A stretch of 38,876 nt of DNA from Cristatella mucedo (GCA_009760855.2 WPIO01000479.1:1-38876), one strand, 5' to 3'. Positions 21,808 through 35,472 are shown, counted from the stretch's first letter. The notes: generated by a model from the letters alone, not told the origin. Made by a program: numbers and translations.

Positions 21808-24565
21808 CAGACATGCCTGTTCGGTCACCAATATGGTGATCTGCTGACATGCGTGTTTTGTCACCAGACTCGCGATCTGACGACGTACCCGCACATTGAG
21901 GGGCTTCGTGATCAGCCGACATGGGTCTTTTTTTGCCTACCTCTTGATCTTCAGACATTTCTGTTCTGTCACGTATCCGGTGATCTGCTGACATGCCTGC
22001 TTGGTCGACAGGCTCATGATCTGATGACATGACCATACGGTCACCTCCCTCGTGATCTGCCGACATGCGTCCTCGTTTACAAGCCTTGTGATCTTAAGTC
22101 ATGCCTTTTCGGTCACTAATCTGGTGATCTACAGGAATGCATGTTCGGTCAACAGCCTCGTGATCTGTTGACATGCATCTGCGTTTGTGAACCTCGGACT
22201 CTTCAAACATGCCTGCTCGTTCACCAATCGAGTGATATACTTAAATGCCTGTTTGATCACCAGCCTCGTGATCTGATGACATGTCCGGACGTTCACAGGC
22301 TTCGTGATCAGCCGACATGCGTCTTACTTAGCCAATCTAGTATTCTGCAGACATGCCTGTTCGGTCACCAATCTGGTGATCTGCTGACATGCGTGTTTTG
22401 TCACCAGACTCGCGATCTGACGACGTACCCGGACATTCAGGGGCTTCGTGATCAGCCGACATGGGTCTTTGTTTGCCAACCACTTGATCTTCAGACATTC
22501 CTGTTCTGTCACCAATCGGGTGATCTGCTGACATTCCTGTTTGTGCGACAGCCTCATGATCTGATGACATGACCATTCGGTCACCTCCCTCGTGATCTGC
22601 CCACATCCGTCTTCGTTTGCCAACCTTGTGATCTTCAGACATGCCTGTTCGGTCACCAATCTGGTGATCTACAGAAATGCATGTTTGGTCACCAGCCTTC
22701 TGATCTGCCGACATCCATCTGCGTTTGTAAACCTCGGACCCTTCAGACATGCCTGCTCGGTCACCAATCTGGTGATCTACTTAAATGCCTGTTTGGTCAC
22801 CAGCCTCGTGATCTGCCGACATGCATCTGCGTTTGTGAACCTCGAACTCTTCAGACATGCTTGCTCGGTCACCAATTTGGTGATCTGCTGACATGCCCAT
22901 TCGGTCACCAATCTGGTGATCTGCTGAAATGCCTGTTTGATCACCAGCCTCGTGATCTGATGACATGTCCAGACGTTCACAGGCTTCGTGATCAGCCGAC
23001 ATGCGTGTTACTTAGCCAATCTAGTATTCTGCAGACATGCCTGTTCGATCACCAATTTAGTGATATGCTGACATGCGTGATTTGTCACCAGACTCGCGAT
23101 CTGACGACGTATCCGGACATTCAGGGGCTTCGCGATTAGCCAACATGGGTCTCTGTTTGCCAACCTCCTGATCTTCAGACATTCCTGTTCTGTCACCAAT
23201 CTGGTGATCTGCTGAAATGCCTGTTTTGTCACCAGCCTTGTGATCTGATGACATGTCCTCGTTATTTACCGACATCCATCTGAGTTTGTGAACCCCGGAC
23301 TCTTCAGACATGACTGCTCGGTCACCAATCTGGTGATCTTCTGACATGCGTGTTTGGTCACCAGACTCGTGATCTGATGACATCCCCGGACGTTCAGGGG
23401 CTTAACGATCAGCCGACACGGGTCTCTGTTTGCCAACCTCCTGATCTTCAGACATTCCTGTTCTGTTACCAATCTGGTGATCTGCTGAAATGCCTGTTTT
23501 GTAACCAGCCTCGTGATCTGATGACACGTCCCGACGATCACAGGCTTCGTGATCAGCCGACATGCGTCTTACTTAGCCAATCTAGTATTCTGCAGACATG
23601 CCCTTTCGGCGACCAACTTGGTGATCTGCTTACATGTGTGATTTGTCACCACACTCGCGATCAGACGACATACCCGGACGTTCAGGGGCTTCGCGATCAG
23701 CCGACATGGGTCTTTGTTTGCCAACCTCCTGATCTTCAGACATTCTTGTTCTGTCACCAATCGGGTGATCTGCTGACATGCCTGTTTGGTCGAAAGACTC
23801 AAGATCTGATGACATGACCGTTCGGTCACCTTCCTCGTGATCTGCCGACATGCATCCTCGTTTGCCAACCTCATGATCTTCAGAAATTCCGGTTCTGTCA
23901 CCAATCGGGTGATCTACAGAAATGCATGTTCGGTCATCAGCCTCGTGATCTGCCGACATGCATCTGCATTTGTGAACCTCCGACTCTTCAGACATGCCTG
24001 CTCGTTCACCAATCTGGTGATCTACTCAAATGCCTGTTTGGTCGCAAGCCTCGTGATCTGCTGAGATGCCCAATCTGTCACCTGCCACGTGATCTTCCGA
24101 CATGCGTCCTCGTTTGCAATCCTCGTGATCTTCAGACATGCCTTTTCAGTCACCAAGCTCGTGATCAACAGAAATGCATGTTTGGTCACCAGCCTCGTGA
24201 TTTGCCGACATGCATCTGCGTTTGTGAACCTCGGACTCTTCAGACATGCCAGCTCGGTCACCAATCTAGTATTCTAGTCAAATGCCTGTTTGGTCACCAG
24301 CCTAGTGATCTGCCGAGATGCCCATTTGGTCACCTGCCACGTAATCTGCCGACAAGCGTCCTTGTTTTCAAACCTCGTGATCTTCAGACATGCCTGTTCG
24401 GTTACCTAGCTCGTGATCTTCAGAAATGCATGTTTGGTCACCAGCCTCGTGATCTGCCGACATGCATCTGCGTTTGTGAACCTCGAACTCTTCAGACATG
24501 CCTGCTCGGTCACCAATCTGGTTATCTACTTAAATGCCTGTTTGGTCACCAGCCTCGTGATCTGC
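21808..24565. repeat. Array block Z'-Y', distant copy of parts of the left region
   Basis: From 22,134 to 24,565 this matches 2410-4948, with a three-monomer length difference near 22,780. Its first part also continues the Z match (20,861-22,260 versus 7260-8660). The 21-bp truncated monomer is at 23,240-23,260. In addition, 21,764 to about 22,430 resembles 19,030 to about 19,700 at offset 2734. The block is therefore a chimera of segments that lie apart in the left 9 kb. B-C dimers are at 22,304, 22,988 and 23,549. Confidence 0.85.
23240..23260. repeat. 21-bp truncated monomer
   Basis: Copy of the same deletion in the distant block Y', followed by GTTATTTACCGACATCC. Phase goes from 20 to 5. 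It ties Y' to the left-hand blocks by descent. Confidence 0.92.
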
Positions 24566-27289
24566 CGAGATGCCCATTTGGTCACCTGCCACGTAATCTG
24601 CCGACAAGCGTCCTTGTTTTCAAACCTCGTGATCTTCAGACATGCCTTTTTGGTTACCTAGCTCGTGATCTTCAGAAATGCATGTTTGGTCACCAGCCTC
24701 GTGATCTGCCGACATGCATCTGCGTTTGTATACCTTGAACTCTTCAGACATGCCTTCTCGGTCACCAATCTGGTGATCTGCTGATATGCGTGATTTGTCA
24801 TCAGACTTGCGATCTGACGACGTATCCGGACATTCAGGGGCTTCGCGATCAGCCGACATGGGTCTCTTTTTGCCAACCTCCTGATGTTCAGCCATTCCTG
24901 TTCTGTCACCAATCTGGTGATCTGCTGAAATGCCTGTTTTGTCACCAGCCTCATGATCTGATGACATGTCCCGACGTTCACAGGCTTCGTGATCAGCCGA
25001 CATGCGTCTTACTTAGAGAATCTAGTATTCTGCAGACATGCCCTTTCGGTGACCAATTTGGTGATCTGCTTTCATGTGTGATTTGTCACCACATTCGCGA
25101 TCTGACGACATACCCGGACGTTCAGGGGCTTCGCGATCAGCCGACATGGGTCTTTGTTTGCCAACCTCCTGATCTTCAGACATTCTTGTTCTGTCACCAA
25201 TCGGGTGATCTGCTGACATGCCTGTTTGGTCGAAAGACTCATGATCTGATGACATGACCATCAGGTCACCTTCCTCGTGATCTGCCGACATGCATCCTCG
25301 TTTGCCAACCTCATGATCTTCAGAAATTCCGGTTCTGTCACCAATCGGGTGATCTACAGAAATGCATGTTCGGTCACCAGCCTCGTGAAATGCCGACATG
25401 CATCAGCGTTTGTAAACCTCAGACGCTTTAGACAAGCCTGATCGGTCACCAATCTGGCGATCTACTCAAATGCCTGTTTGGTCACAAGCCTCGTGATCTG
25501 CCGAGACCCATTGGTTCACCTGCCACGTCATCTGCCGACATGCGTGTCAGTTTGCAAACCTCGTGATCTTTAGACATGCCTTTTCGGTCACCAAGCTCGT
25601 GATCTTCAGATATGCATGATTGGTCACCAGCCTCGTGATCTGCCGACATGCATCAGCGTTTGTATACCTCGAACTCTTCAGACATGCCTTCTCGGTCACG
25701 AATCTGGTGATCTGCTGACATGCCCATTCGGTCACCAATCTGGCGATCTCCTGAATTGCGTATTTGGTCACCGGCTTCGTGATCTGATGACATGTCCGGA
25801 CGTTCACAGGCTTCGTGATCAGCCGACATGCGTCTTACTTAGCCAATCTAGTATTCTGCAGACATGCCTGTTCGGTCACCAATCTGGTGATCTACTGACA
25901 TGCGTGTTTTGTCACCAGACTCGCGATCTGACGACGTATCCGGACATAGAGGGGCTTCGTGATAAGCCGACATGGGTCTTTGTTTGCCAACCTCTTGATC
26001 TTCAGACATTCCTGTTCTGTCACCAATGGGGTGATCTGCTGACATTCCTGTTTGGTCGACAGGCTCATGATCTGATGACATGACCATACGGTCACCTCCC
26101 TCGTGATCTTCCGACATGCATCCTCGTTTACAAGCCTTGTGATCTTAAGTCATGCCTGTTCGGTCACCAATCTGGTAATTTACAGAAATGCATGTTCGGT
26201 CACCAGCCTCGTGATCTGTTGACATGCATCTGCGTTTGTGAACCTCGGACTCTTCAAACATGCCTGCTCGTTCACCAATCTGGTGATATACTTAAATGCC
26301 GGTTTGGTCACCAGCCTCGTGATCTGCCGAGATGCCCATTCGGTCACGTGCCACGTGATCTTCCGACATGCATCCTTGTTTCCAAACTTCGTGATCTTCA
26401 GAAATGCCTGTTCGGTCACCAAGCTCGTGATCTACAGAAATGCATGTTCGGTCACCAGCCTCGTGATCTGCCGACATGCATCTGCGTTTGTGAACCTCGG
26501 ACTCTTCTGACATCCCTTCTCGGTCAGCAATCTGGTGATCTGCTGACATGCGTGTTTTGTCACCAGACTCGCGATCTGATGACATCCCCGGACGTTCAGG
26601 GGCTTCGTGATCAGCCAACATGGGTCTTTGTTTGCCAACCTCCTGATCTTCAGACATTCCTGTTCTGTCACCAATCGGGTGATCTGCTGACATGCCTGTT
26701 TGGTCGACAGACTCATGATCTGATGACATGACCATTCTGTCACCTCCCTCGTGATCTGCCGACATGCGTCCTCGTTTGCCAACCTTGTGGTCTTCAGAAA
26801 TGCCTGTACAGTCACCAATCTGGCGATCTGCTGACATGCCCATTCGGTCACCAATCTGGTAATCTGCTGAAATGCCTGTTTGATCACCAGCCTCGTGATC
26901 TGATGACATGTCCGGACGTTCACAGGCTTCGTGATCAGCCGACATGCGTCTTCGTTTGCCAACCTCCTGATCTTCAGACATACACACTTGGTCACGCATC
27001 TGGGTATCTGCTGAAATGCCTGTTTGATCACCAGCCTCGTGATCTGATGACATGTCCGGACCTTCACAGGCTTCGTGATCAGCCGACATGCATCTTACTT
27101 AGCCGATCTAGTATTCTGCAGACATGCCTGTTCGGTCACCAATTTGGTGATCTGCTGACATGCGCTATTTGTCACCGGACTCGCGATCTGACGACATACC
27201 CGGACGCTCAGGGGCTTAGCGATAAGCCGACATGGGTCTTTGTTTGCCAACCTCCATATCTTCAGAAATTCTGGTTTTGTCACCAATCG
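24566..27289. repeat. Array segment, mosaic of X-, Z- and P-type monomer runs
   Basis: Monomers only. Bases 24,790 to about 24,953 share the private TGATGTTCAGCC variant with 5857-6020 (offset 18,933). The 34-bp monomer at 25,493-25,526 links the next part to blocks Z and copies A and B. Phase is constant from 25,527 to beyond 29,300. The minus strand 26,292-27,089 is stop-free for 265 codons, which I attribute to monomer structure. B-C dimers are at 24,989, 25,815 and 27,075. Confidence 0.78.
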
Positions 27290-28328
27290 GGTGATCTGCT
27301 GACATGCCTGTTTGGTCGACAGACTTATGATCTGATGACATGACCATCCGGTCACCTTCCTCGTGATTTGCCGACATGCATCCTCGTTTACCGACATTAC
27401 GATCTTCAGACTCCCCTGTTCGGTTTCCAATCTGGTGATCTACAGAAATGCATGATCGGTTGCCACCCTCGGGATCTGCCGACATGTATCTGCGTTTGTG
27501 AACCTCGGACTCTTCAGACATGATTGCTTGTTCACCAATCTGGTGATCTACTCAAATGCCGGTTTGGTCGCAAGCCTCGTGATCTGCCGAGATGCCCATT
27601 CGGTCACCTGCCAACTGACCTGCAGACATGCGTCCTCGTTTGCAAACCTCGTGGTCTTCAGACACGCCTGTTAGGTCACCAAGCTCGTGATCTACAGAAA
27701 TGCATGTTCGGTCACCAGCCTCGTGATTTGCCGACATCCATCTGCGTTTGTGAACCACGGACTCTTCAGATGTGCCTGCTCGGTCACTAATCTGGTGATC
27801 CGCTGACATGCGTGTTTTTTCACCGGACTCGCGATCTGATGACAACCTTAGACGTTCAGGCGATTCGTGATCAGCCGACATGGGTCTTTGTTTGCCAACC
27901 TCCTGATCTTCAGACATTCCTGTTCTGTCACCAATCGGGTGATCTGTCTACATGCCTGTTTGGTCGACAGACTCATAATCTAATGACATGACCATTCGGT
28001 CACCTCCCTCGTGATCTGCCGACATGCGTCCTCGTTTGCCAACTTTGTGATCTTCAGACATGCATGTATGGTCACCAATCTGGTGATCTACAAAAATGCA
28101 TGTTCGGTCACTAGCCTCGTGATCTGCCGACATGCATCTGCGTTTTTGAACCTCAGACTCTTCAGACCTGCCTACTCGGTAACCAATCTGGTGATCTACT
28201 CAAATGCCTGCTTTGTCACCAGCCTCGTGATCTGCTGAGATGCCCATTCGGTCACCTGCCACGTGATCTGCCGACATGTGTCCTCGTTTGCAAACCTCGT
28301 GATCTTCAGACATGCCTGTTCGGTCACC
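27290..28328. repeat. 1.04-kb duplicated segment, left copy
   Basis: Matches 30,313-31,351 at a constant offset of 3023. Shared rare variants include CCGACATTACGATC, AGACTCCCCTGTTCGG, GATCGGTTGCC, CTGTTAGGTC and CCAACTGACCTGC. Past 28,328 the order diverges, and later pieces still align: 28,381 onward to 31,440 at offset 3059, and 28,620-28,800 to 31,283-31,463 at offset 2663. Blocks of monomers were therefore gained or lost after the duplication. A third partial copy of the start lies at about 29,110-29,360. Confidence 0.85.
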
Positions 28329-29520
28329 AGCCTCGGGATCTGCCGACATGCATCTGCGTTTGTGAACCTCGGACTCTTCAGACATGCCTGCTTGGTCACC
28401 AATCTTGAAATCTGCTTACATGCCCATTCAATCACTAATCTGGTGATCTACAGAAGTGCATGTTCGGTCACCAGCCTCGTGATCTGCCGACATGCATCTG
28501 CGTTTGTGAACCTCGGACTCTTCAGACATGCCTGCTCGGTCACCAATCTGGTGATCTACTTAAATGCCTGTTTGGTCGCCAGCCTCGTTATCCGCCGAGA
28601 TGCCCAGTCGGTCACCTTCCACGTGATCTGCCGACATGTGTCCTCGTTTGAAAACCTCGTGATCTTCAGACATGCCTGTTCGGTCAACAAGCTCGTGATC
28701 TTCAGAAATGCATATTCGGTCACCAGCCTCGGGATCTGCCGACAAGCATCTGCGTTTGTGAACCTCGGACTCTTCAGACATGCCTGCTCGGTCACCAGTC
28801 TAGTAATCTACTTACATGCCCATTCGGTCACCAATCCGGTGATCTGCTGAAATGCCTATTTGGTCACCAGCCTCGTGATCTGATGACATGTCCGGACGTT
28901 CACAGGCTTCGTGATCAGCCGACATTCGTCTTACTTAGCCAATCTAGTATTCTGCCGACATGCCTGTTCGGTCACCAATTTGGTGATCTGCTGACATGCG
29001 TGATTTGTCACCAGACTCGCGATCTGACGACATACCCGGACGCTCAGGGGCTTAGCGATCAGCCGACAGGGGTCTTTGTTTGCCAACCTCCATATCTTCA
29101 GAAATTCTGGTTTTGTCACCAATCGGGTGATCTGCTGACATGCCTGTTTGGTCGACAGACTTATGATCTGATCACATGACCATCCGGTCATCTTCCTCGT
29201 GATTTGCCGACATGCATCCTCGTTTGCCGACATTACGATCTTCAGACTCCCCTGTTCGGTTACCAATCTGGTGATCTACAATAATGCATGATCGGTTGCC
29301 AGCCTCGTGATCTGCCGACATGTATCTGCGTTTGTAAACCTCGGACTCTTCAGACATGCCTGCTCGGTCACCAGTCTAGTAATCTACTTACATGCCATTC
29401 GGTCACCAATCCGGTGATCTGCTGAAATGCCTATTTAGTCACCAATCTGGTGATCTGCTGACATGCGTGTTTTGTCACCGGACTTGCGATCTGATAACAT
29501 GTCCATACGTTCAGGGGCTT
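28329..29520. repeat. Array segment between duplicated blocks
   Basis: Monomers only. This segment has repeated runs of the GGACTCTTCAGACATGCC type with CATGCCCATTC monomers, and a B-C dimer at 28,911. One 35-bp monomer (29,379-29,413; CATGCCATTC instead of CATGCCCATTC) shifts the phase by one. No unique sequence was seen. Confidence 0.78.
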
Positions 29521-30288
29521 CGTGATCAGCCGACATGCGTCTTCGTTTGCCAACCTCCTGATCTTCAGACATACACACTTGGTCACGCATCTGGGTATCT
29601 GCTGAAAAGCCTATTTTGGTTATAAGCCTCGTGATTAGATGACATGCCAGGACGTTCAGGGGCTTCGTGATGTGCCGACATACTTCTTCGTTTGCCAACC
29701 TCGTGATCTTCGGAAGCACCTGTTCGCTCATTAATCTGGTGTTCTGGTGAAAGGCCTTTTTCTTCGACAGGCTCATGATGTAATGACATGGCCCGACGTT
29801 GACAGGCTTCAAGATCTACCGACTGGCGACTTGGTTTGCTAACCTCGTAATCTTCGCATATGCCATGTCGGTCACCAATCGGGTTATCTGCTGACATGCC
29901 TGTTTCGTCGACAACCTCGTGATCTGATGACATGTCCATGCGGTCACCTACCTCGTGATCTGCCGACATGCGTCCTCGTTTGCCAACCTTGTGATCTTTA
30001 GACATGCCTTTTCGGTCACCAATTTGGTAATCTGCTGAAATGCCTTTTTGGTCACCAGCCTCGTGATCTGATGACATGTTCGCACGTTTACAGGCTTCGT
30101 GGTCAGCCGACGTGCGTCTTGCTTAGCCAATCTAGTATACTGCAGAAATGCCTGTTCGGTCACCAACCTGGTGATTTCTGACATGCGTGTTTTGTCACCA
30201 GACTCGCGATCTGACGACATGCCCGGACGATCAGGGGCTTCGTGATCAGCCGACATTGGTATTTGTTTGCCAACCTCCTGATCTTCAG
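29521..30288. repeat. 0.77-kb duplicated segment with V cassette, left copy
   Basis: Matches 33,122-33,889 at offset 3601 (100 monomers plus one base). Both copies contain the V cassette with its 37-bp leader, a B-C dimer variant with GTGGTCAGCCGACG (30,099 and 33,700), and a 35-bp monomer after GTGATTTCTGACATG (30,171-30,205 and 33,772-33,806). The match ends where one copy reads CATTCCTTATCTG and the other AATTCCGGTTCTG. Confidence 0.87.
29594..29954. repeat. V cassette copy
   Basis: Full 10-monomer cassette with the 37-bp leader at 29,594-29,630. The leader opens GGTATC instead of GTGATC, and the cassette has CTTCGACAGGCTCATGATG where the others have CGTCAACAGCCTCGTGATG. Confidence 0.88.
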
Positions 30289-33121
30289 ACATTCCTTATC
30301 TGTCACCAATCGGGTGATCAGCTGACATGCCTGTTTGGTCGACAGCCTCATGATCTGATGACATGACCATCCGGTCACCTTCCTCGTGATCTGCCGACAT
30401 GCATCCTCGTTTGCCGACATTACGATCTTCAGACTCCCCTGTTCGGTTACCAATCTGGTGATCTACAGAAATGCATGATCGGTTGCCAGCCTCGTGATCT
30501 GCCGACATGTATCTGCGTTTGTGAACCTTGGACTCTTCAGACATGCCTGCTCGTTCACTAATCTGGTGATCTACTCAAATGCCTGTTTGGTCGCAAGCCT
30601 CGTGATCTGCCGAGATGCCCATTCGGTCACCTGCCAACTGACCTGCCGACATGCGTCCTCGTTTGCAAACCTCGTGATCTTCAGACAAGCCTGTTAGGTC
30701 ACCAAGCTCGTGATCTACAGAAATGCATGTTCGGTCACCAGCCTCGTGATTTGCCGACATCCATCTGCGTTTGTGAACCACGGACTCTTCAGATGTGCCT
30801 GCTCGGTCACCAATCTGGTGATCCGCTGACATGCGTGTTTTTTCACCGGACTCGCGATCTGATGACAACCCTGGACGTTCAGGCGATTCGTGATCAGCCG
30901 ACATGGGTCTTTGTTTGCCAACCTCCTGATCTTCAGACGTTCCTGTTCTGTCACCAATCGGGTGATCTGTCTACATGCCTGTTTGGTCGACAGACTCAGG
31001 ATCTGGTGACATGACCATTCGGTCACCTCCCTTGTGATCTGCCGACATGCGTCCTCGTTTGCCAACTTTGTGATCTTCAGACATGCCTGTATCGTCACCA
31101 ATCTGGTGATCTACAAAAATGCATGTTCGGTCACTAGCCTCGTGATCTGCCGACATGCATCTGCGTTTGTGAACCTCAGACTGTTCAGACCTGCCTACTC
31201 GGTAACCAAACTGGTGATCTACTCAAATGCCTGTTTTTTCACCAGCCTCGTGATCTTCTGAGATGCCTATTCGGTCACCTCCCACGTGATCTGCCGACAT
31301 GTGTCCTCGTTTGAAAACCTCGTGATCTTCAGACATGCCTGTTCGGTCACCAAGCTCGTGATCTTCAGAAATGCATATTCGGTCACCAGCCTCGGGATCT
31401 GCCGACATGCATCTGCGTTTGTGAACCTCGGACTCTTCAGACATGCCTGCTCGGTCACCAATCTTGTAATCTGCTTACATGCCCATTCAATCACTAATCT
31501 GGTGATCTACAGAAGTGCATGTTCGGTCACCAGCCTCGTGATCTGCCGACATGCATCTGCGTTTGTGAATCTCGGACTCTTCAGACATGCCTGCTCGGTC
31601 ACCAGTCTAGTAATCTGCTTACATGCCCATTCGGTCACCAATCCGGTGATCTGCTGAAATGCCTATTTGATCACCAGCCTCGTGATCTGATGACATGTCC
31701 GGACGTTCACAGTCTTCGTGATCAGCCGACTTGCGTCTTACTTCGCCAATTTAGTATTCTGTCTACATGCCTGTTCGGTTACCAATTTGGTGATCTGCTG
31801 ACATGCGTAATTTGTCACCAGACTCGCGATCTGACGACGTACCCGGACGTTCTGGGGCTTCGTGATCGGCCGACACGAGTCTTTGTTTGCCAACCTCTTG
31901 ATCTTCAGACATTCTTGTTCTGTCACCAATCGGGTGATCTGCTGTCATGCCTGTTTGGTCGACGGACTCGTGATCTGATGACATGACCATTCGGTCACCT
32001 CCCTCGTGATATGCCCACATCCGTCCTCGTTTGCCAACCTTGAGATCTTCAGACATGCCCTTTCGGTCACCAATCTGGTGATCTACAGAAATGCATGTTC
32101 GGTCACCAGCCTCGTGATCTGCCGACATGCATCTGCGTTTGTGAACCTTGGACTCTTCACACATGCCTGCTCGGTCACCAAGCTCTTGATCTACAGAAAT
32201 GCATGTTCGGTCACCAGCCTCGTGATCTGCCGACATGCATCTGCGTTTGTGAATCTCGGACTCTTCAAACATACCTGCTCGGTCACCAATCTAGTGATCT
32301 GCTTACATGCCCATTCAATCATCAATCTGGTGATCTGCTGAAATGCCTGTTTGCTCACCAGCCTCGTGATCTGATCAAATGTCCGGACGTTCACAGGCTT
32401 CGTGATCAGCGGACATGCGTCTTACTTAGCCAATCTAGTATTCTGCAGACATGCCTCTGCGGTCACTAATTTGGTGATCTGCTGACATGCGTGTTTTGTC
32501 ACCTGACTTGCGATCTGATAATAAGCCCAAACGTTCAGGGGCTTCGTGATCAGCCGACATGCGTATTTGTTCGCCAACCTCCTGATCTTCAGACATTCAA
32601 GCTTGGTCACGCTTCTGGTGATGTGCTGAAAAGCCTATTTTGGTTATAAGCATCGTGATTAGATAATATGCCAGGACGTTCAGGAGCTTCGTGATTTGCC
32701 GACATACTTCTTCGTTTGCCAACCTCGTGATCTTCGGAAGCACCTGTTCGCTCATTAATCTGGTGTTCTGGCGAAAGGCCTTTTTCGTCAACAGCCTCGT
32801 GATGTAATGACATGGCCCGTCGTTTACAGGCTTCAAGATCTACCGACTGGCGACTTGGTTTGTTAACCTCGTAATCTTCGCATATGCCATGTCAGTCACC
32901 AATCGGGTGATCTGTTGACATGCCTGTTTCGTCGACAGCCTCGTTATCTGATGACATGTCCATGCGGTCACCTACCTCGTGATCTGCCGACATGCGTCCT
33001 CGTTTGCCAACCTTGTTATCTTCAGACATGCCTTTTCGGTCACTAATCTGGTAATCAGCTAAAATGCCTGTTTTGTCACTAGCCTCGTGATCTGAAGATA
33101 TGCCCGGACGTTCACAGGCTT
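30289..33121. repeat. Array segment containing the right copy of the 1.04-kb duplication
   Basis: Bases 30,313-31,351 are the right copy of 27,290-28,328. The remainder is ordinary monomers with B-C dimers at 31,718 and 32,402, and another V cassette at 32,618-32,978 (offset 3024 from the one at 29,594). Confidence 0.82.
32618..32978. repeat. V cassette copy
   Basis: Full cassette with leader at 32,618-32,654, ending in AAGCATCGTGATTAG. It sits only 577 bases before the next copy. Confidence 0.88.
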
Positions 33122-34968
33122 CGTGATCAGCGGACATGCGTCTTCGTTTGCCAACCTCCTGATCTTCAGACATACTAACTTGGTCACGCATCTGGTGAAC
33201 TGCTGAAAAGCCTATTTTGGTTATAAGCCTCGTGATTAGATGACATGCCAGGACGTTCAGGGGCTTCGTGATGTGCCGACATACTTCTTCGTTTGCCAAC
33301 CTCGTGATCTTCGGAAGCACCTGTTCGCTCATTAATCTGGTGTTCTGGTGAAAGGCCTTTTTCGTCAACAGCCTCATGATGTAATGACATTGCCCGACGT
33401 TGACAGGCTTCAAGATCTACCGACTGGCGACTTGGTTTGCTAACCTCGTAATCTGCGCATATGCTATGTCGGTCACCAATCGGGTTATCTGCTGACTCGC
33501 CTGTTTCGTCGACAACCTCGTGATCTGATGACATGTCCATGCGGTCACCTACCTCGTGATCTGCCGACATGCGTCCTCGTTTGCCAACCTTGTGATCTTC
33601 AGACATGCCTTTTCGGTCACCAATTTGGTAATCTGCTGAAATGCCTGTTTGGTCACCAGCCTCGTGATCTCATGACATGTTCGCACGTTTACAGGCTTCG
33701 TGGTCAGCCGACGTGCGTCTTGCTTAGCCAATCTAGTATACTGCAGACATGCCTGTTCGGTCACCAACCTGGTGATTTCTGACATGCGTGTTTTGTCACC
33801 AGACTCGCGATCTGACGACATGCCCGGACGATCAGGGGCTTCGTGATCAGCCGACATTGGTATTTGTTTGCCAACCTCCTGATCTTCAGAAATTCCGGTT
33901 CTGTCACCAATCGGATGATCTGCTGACATGCCTGTTTGGTCGACAGCCTCATGATCTGATGACATGAACATTCGGTCACCTCCCTCGTGATCTGCCGACA
34001 CTCGTCCTCGTTTGCCAACCTTGTGATCTTCAGACATGCCGGTTCGGTCACCAATCTGGTGATCTACAGAAATGCATGTTCGGTCACCAGCCTCGTGATC
34101 TGCCGACATGCATCTGCGTTTGTGAACCTCGGACTCTTCAGACATGCCTGCTTGGTCACCTATCTGGTGATCTATGTAAATGCCTGTTTGGTTACCAGCC
34201 TCGTGATCTGCCGAGATGTTCATTCGGTCACCTGCCACGTGACCTGCTGACATGCGTCCTCGTTTGCCAACCTCCTGATCTTCAGACATTCCTGTTCTGT
34301 CACCAATCTGGTGATCTGCTGAAATGCCTGTTTTGACACCAGCCCCGTGAGCTGATGACATGTCCGGACCTTCACAGGCTTCGTGATCAGCCGACATGCG
34401 TCTTACTTAGCCAATCTAGTATTCTGCAGACATGCCTGTTTGGTGACCAATTTGGTGATCTGCTGACATGTGTGATTTGTCACCGGACTCGCGATCTGAC
34501 GACATACCAGGACGTTCAGGGGCTTCGCGATCAGCCGACATGGGTCTTTGTTTGCCAACCTCCTGATCTTCAGAAATTCCGGTTCTGTCACCAGTCGGGT
34601 GATCTGCTGACATGCCTGTTTGGTCGACAGACTCATGATCTGATGACATGACCATCCGGTCACCTTCCTCGTGATCTGCCGACATCCATCCTCGTTTGCC
34701 GACCTTATGATCTTCAGACTCCCCTGTTCGGTCACCAATCTGGTGATCTACAGAAATGCATGTTCGGTCGCAAGCCTCGTGATCTGCCGACATGCATCTG
34801 CGTTTGTGAACCTCGGACTCTTCAGACATGCCTGCTCGTTCACCAATCCGGTGATCTCCTTAAATGCCTGTTTGGTCGCAAGCCTCGTGATCTGCCGAGA
34901 TGCCCATTCGGTCACCTGCCACGTGACCTGCTGACATGCGTCCTCGTTTGCCAACCTCGTGATCTTCA
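33122..34968. repeat. Array segment with the right copy of the 0.77-kb duplication
   Basis: Bases 33,122-33,889 copy 29,521-30,288. The rest is regular monomers with a B-C dimer at 34,383. The minus strand from 34,397 down to 33,549 stays open for 282 codons, the longest minus-strand ORF of the window. It crosses the 35-bp monomer at 33,772-33,806, after which it continues in a different repeat frame. That switch shows the ORF is not a conserved repeat protein. Confidence 0.8.
33195..33555. repeat. V cassette copy
   Basis: Full cassette with leader at 33,195-33,231 (GTGAACTGCTG). It is part of the 0.77-kb duplication shared with 29,521-30,288. Confidence 0.88.
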
Positions 34969-35472
34969 GACATGCCTGTTCGGTCACCAAGCTCTTGATC
35001 TACAGAAATGCATGTTCGGTCACCAGCCTCGTGATTTGCCGACATCCATCTGCGTTTGTGAACCTCGGACTCTTTAGACATGCCTTCTCGGTCACCAATC
35101 TGGTGATCGGCTGAAATGCCTGTTTTGTCACTAGCCTTGTGATCTGATGACATGTCCGGACGTTCACAGGCTTCGTGATCAGCCGACATGCGTCTTACTT
35201 AGCCAATCTAGTATTCTGCAGACATGCCTGTTCGGTCACCAAGCTCTTTATCTACAGAAATGCATGTTCGGTCACCAGCCTCGTGATTTGCCGACATCCA
35301 TCTGCGTTTGTGAACCTCGGACTCTTCAGACATGCCTTCTCGGTCACCAATCTGGTGATCGGCTGAAATGCCTGTTTTGTCACTAGCCTTGTGATCTGAT
35401 GACATGTCCGGACGTTCACAGGCTTCGTGATCAGCCGACATGCGTCTTACTTATCCAATCTAGTATTCTGCA
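34969..35472. repeat. 252-bp (7-monomer) tandem duplication
   Basis: Bases 34,969-35,220 and 35,221-35,472 align at exactly 252 bases, seven monomers. They are almost identical: for instance CTCTTGATC versus CTCTTTATC, and TCTTTAGAC versus TCTTCAGAC. Each ends with a B-C marker (35,175 and 35,427; the second reads TTATCCAATC). The near identity suggests a recent event. Confidence 0.9.

Noticed and set aside
33549-34397. Minus-strand 282-codon ORF of MSADHEAGDRTG-type repeats
   Set aside because: It looks like an acidic repeat protein, but it switches to the RLVTEQACRQIT-type frame across a 35-bp monomer and ends at an array variant. The same frame is broken by B-C dimers throughout the window.
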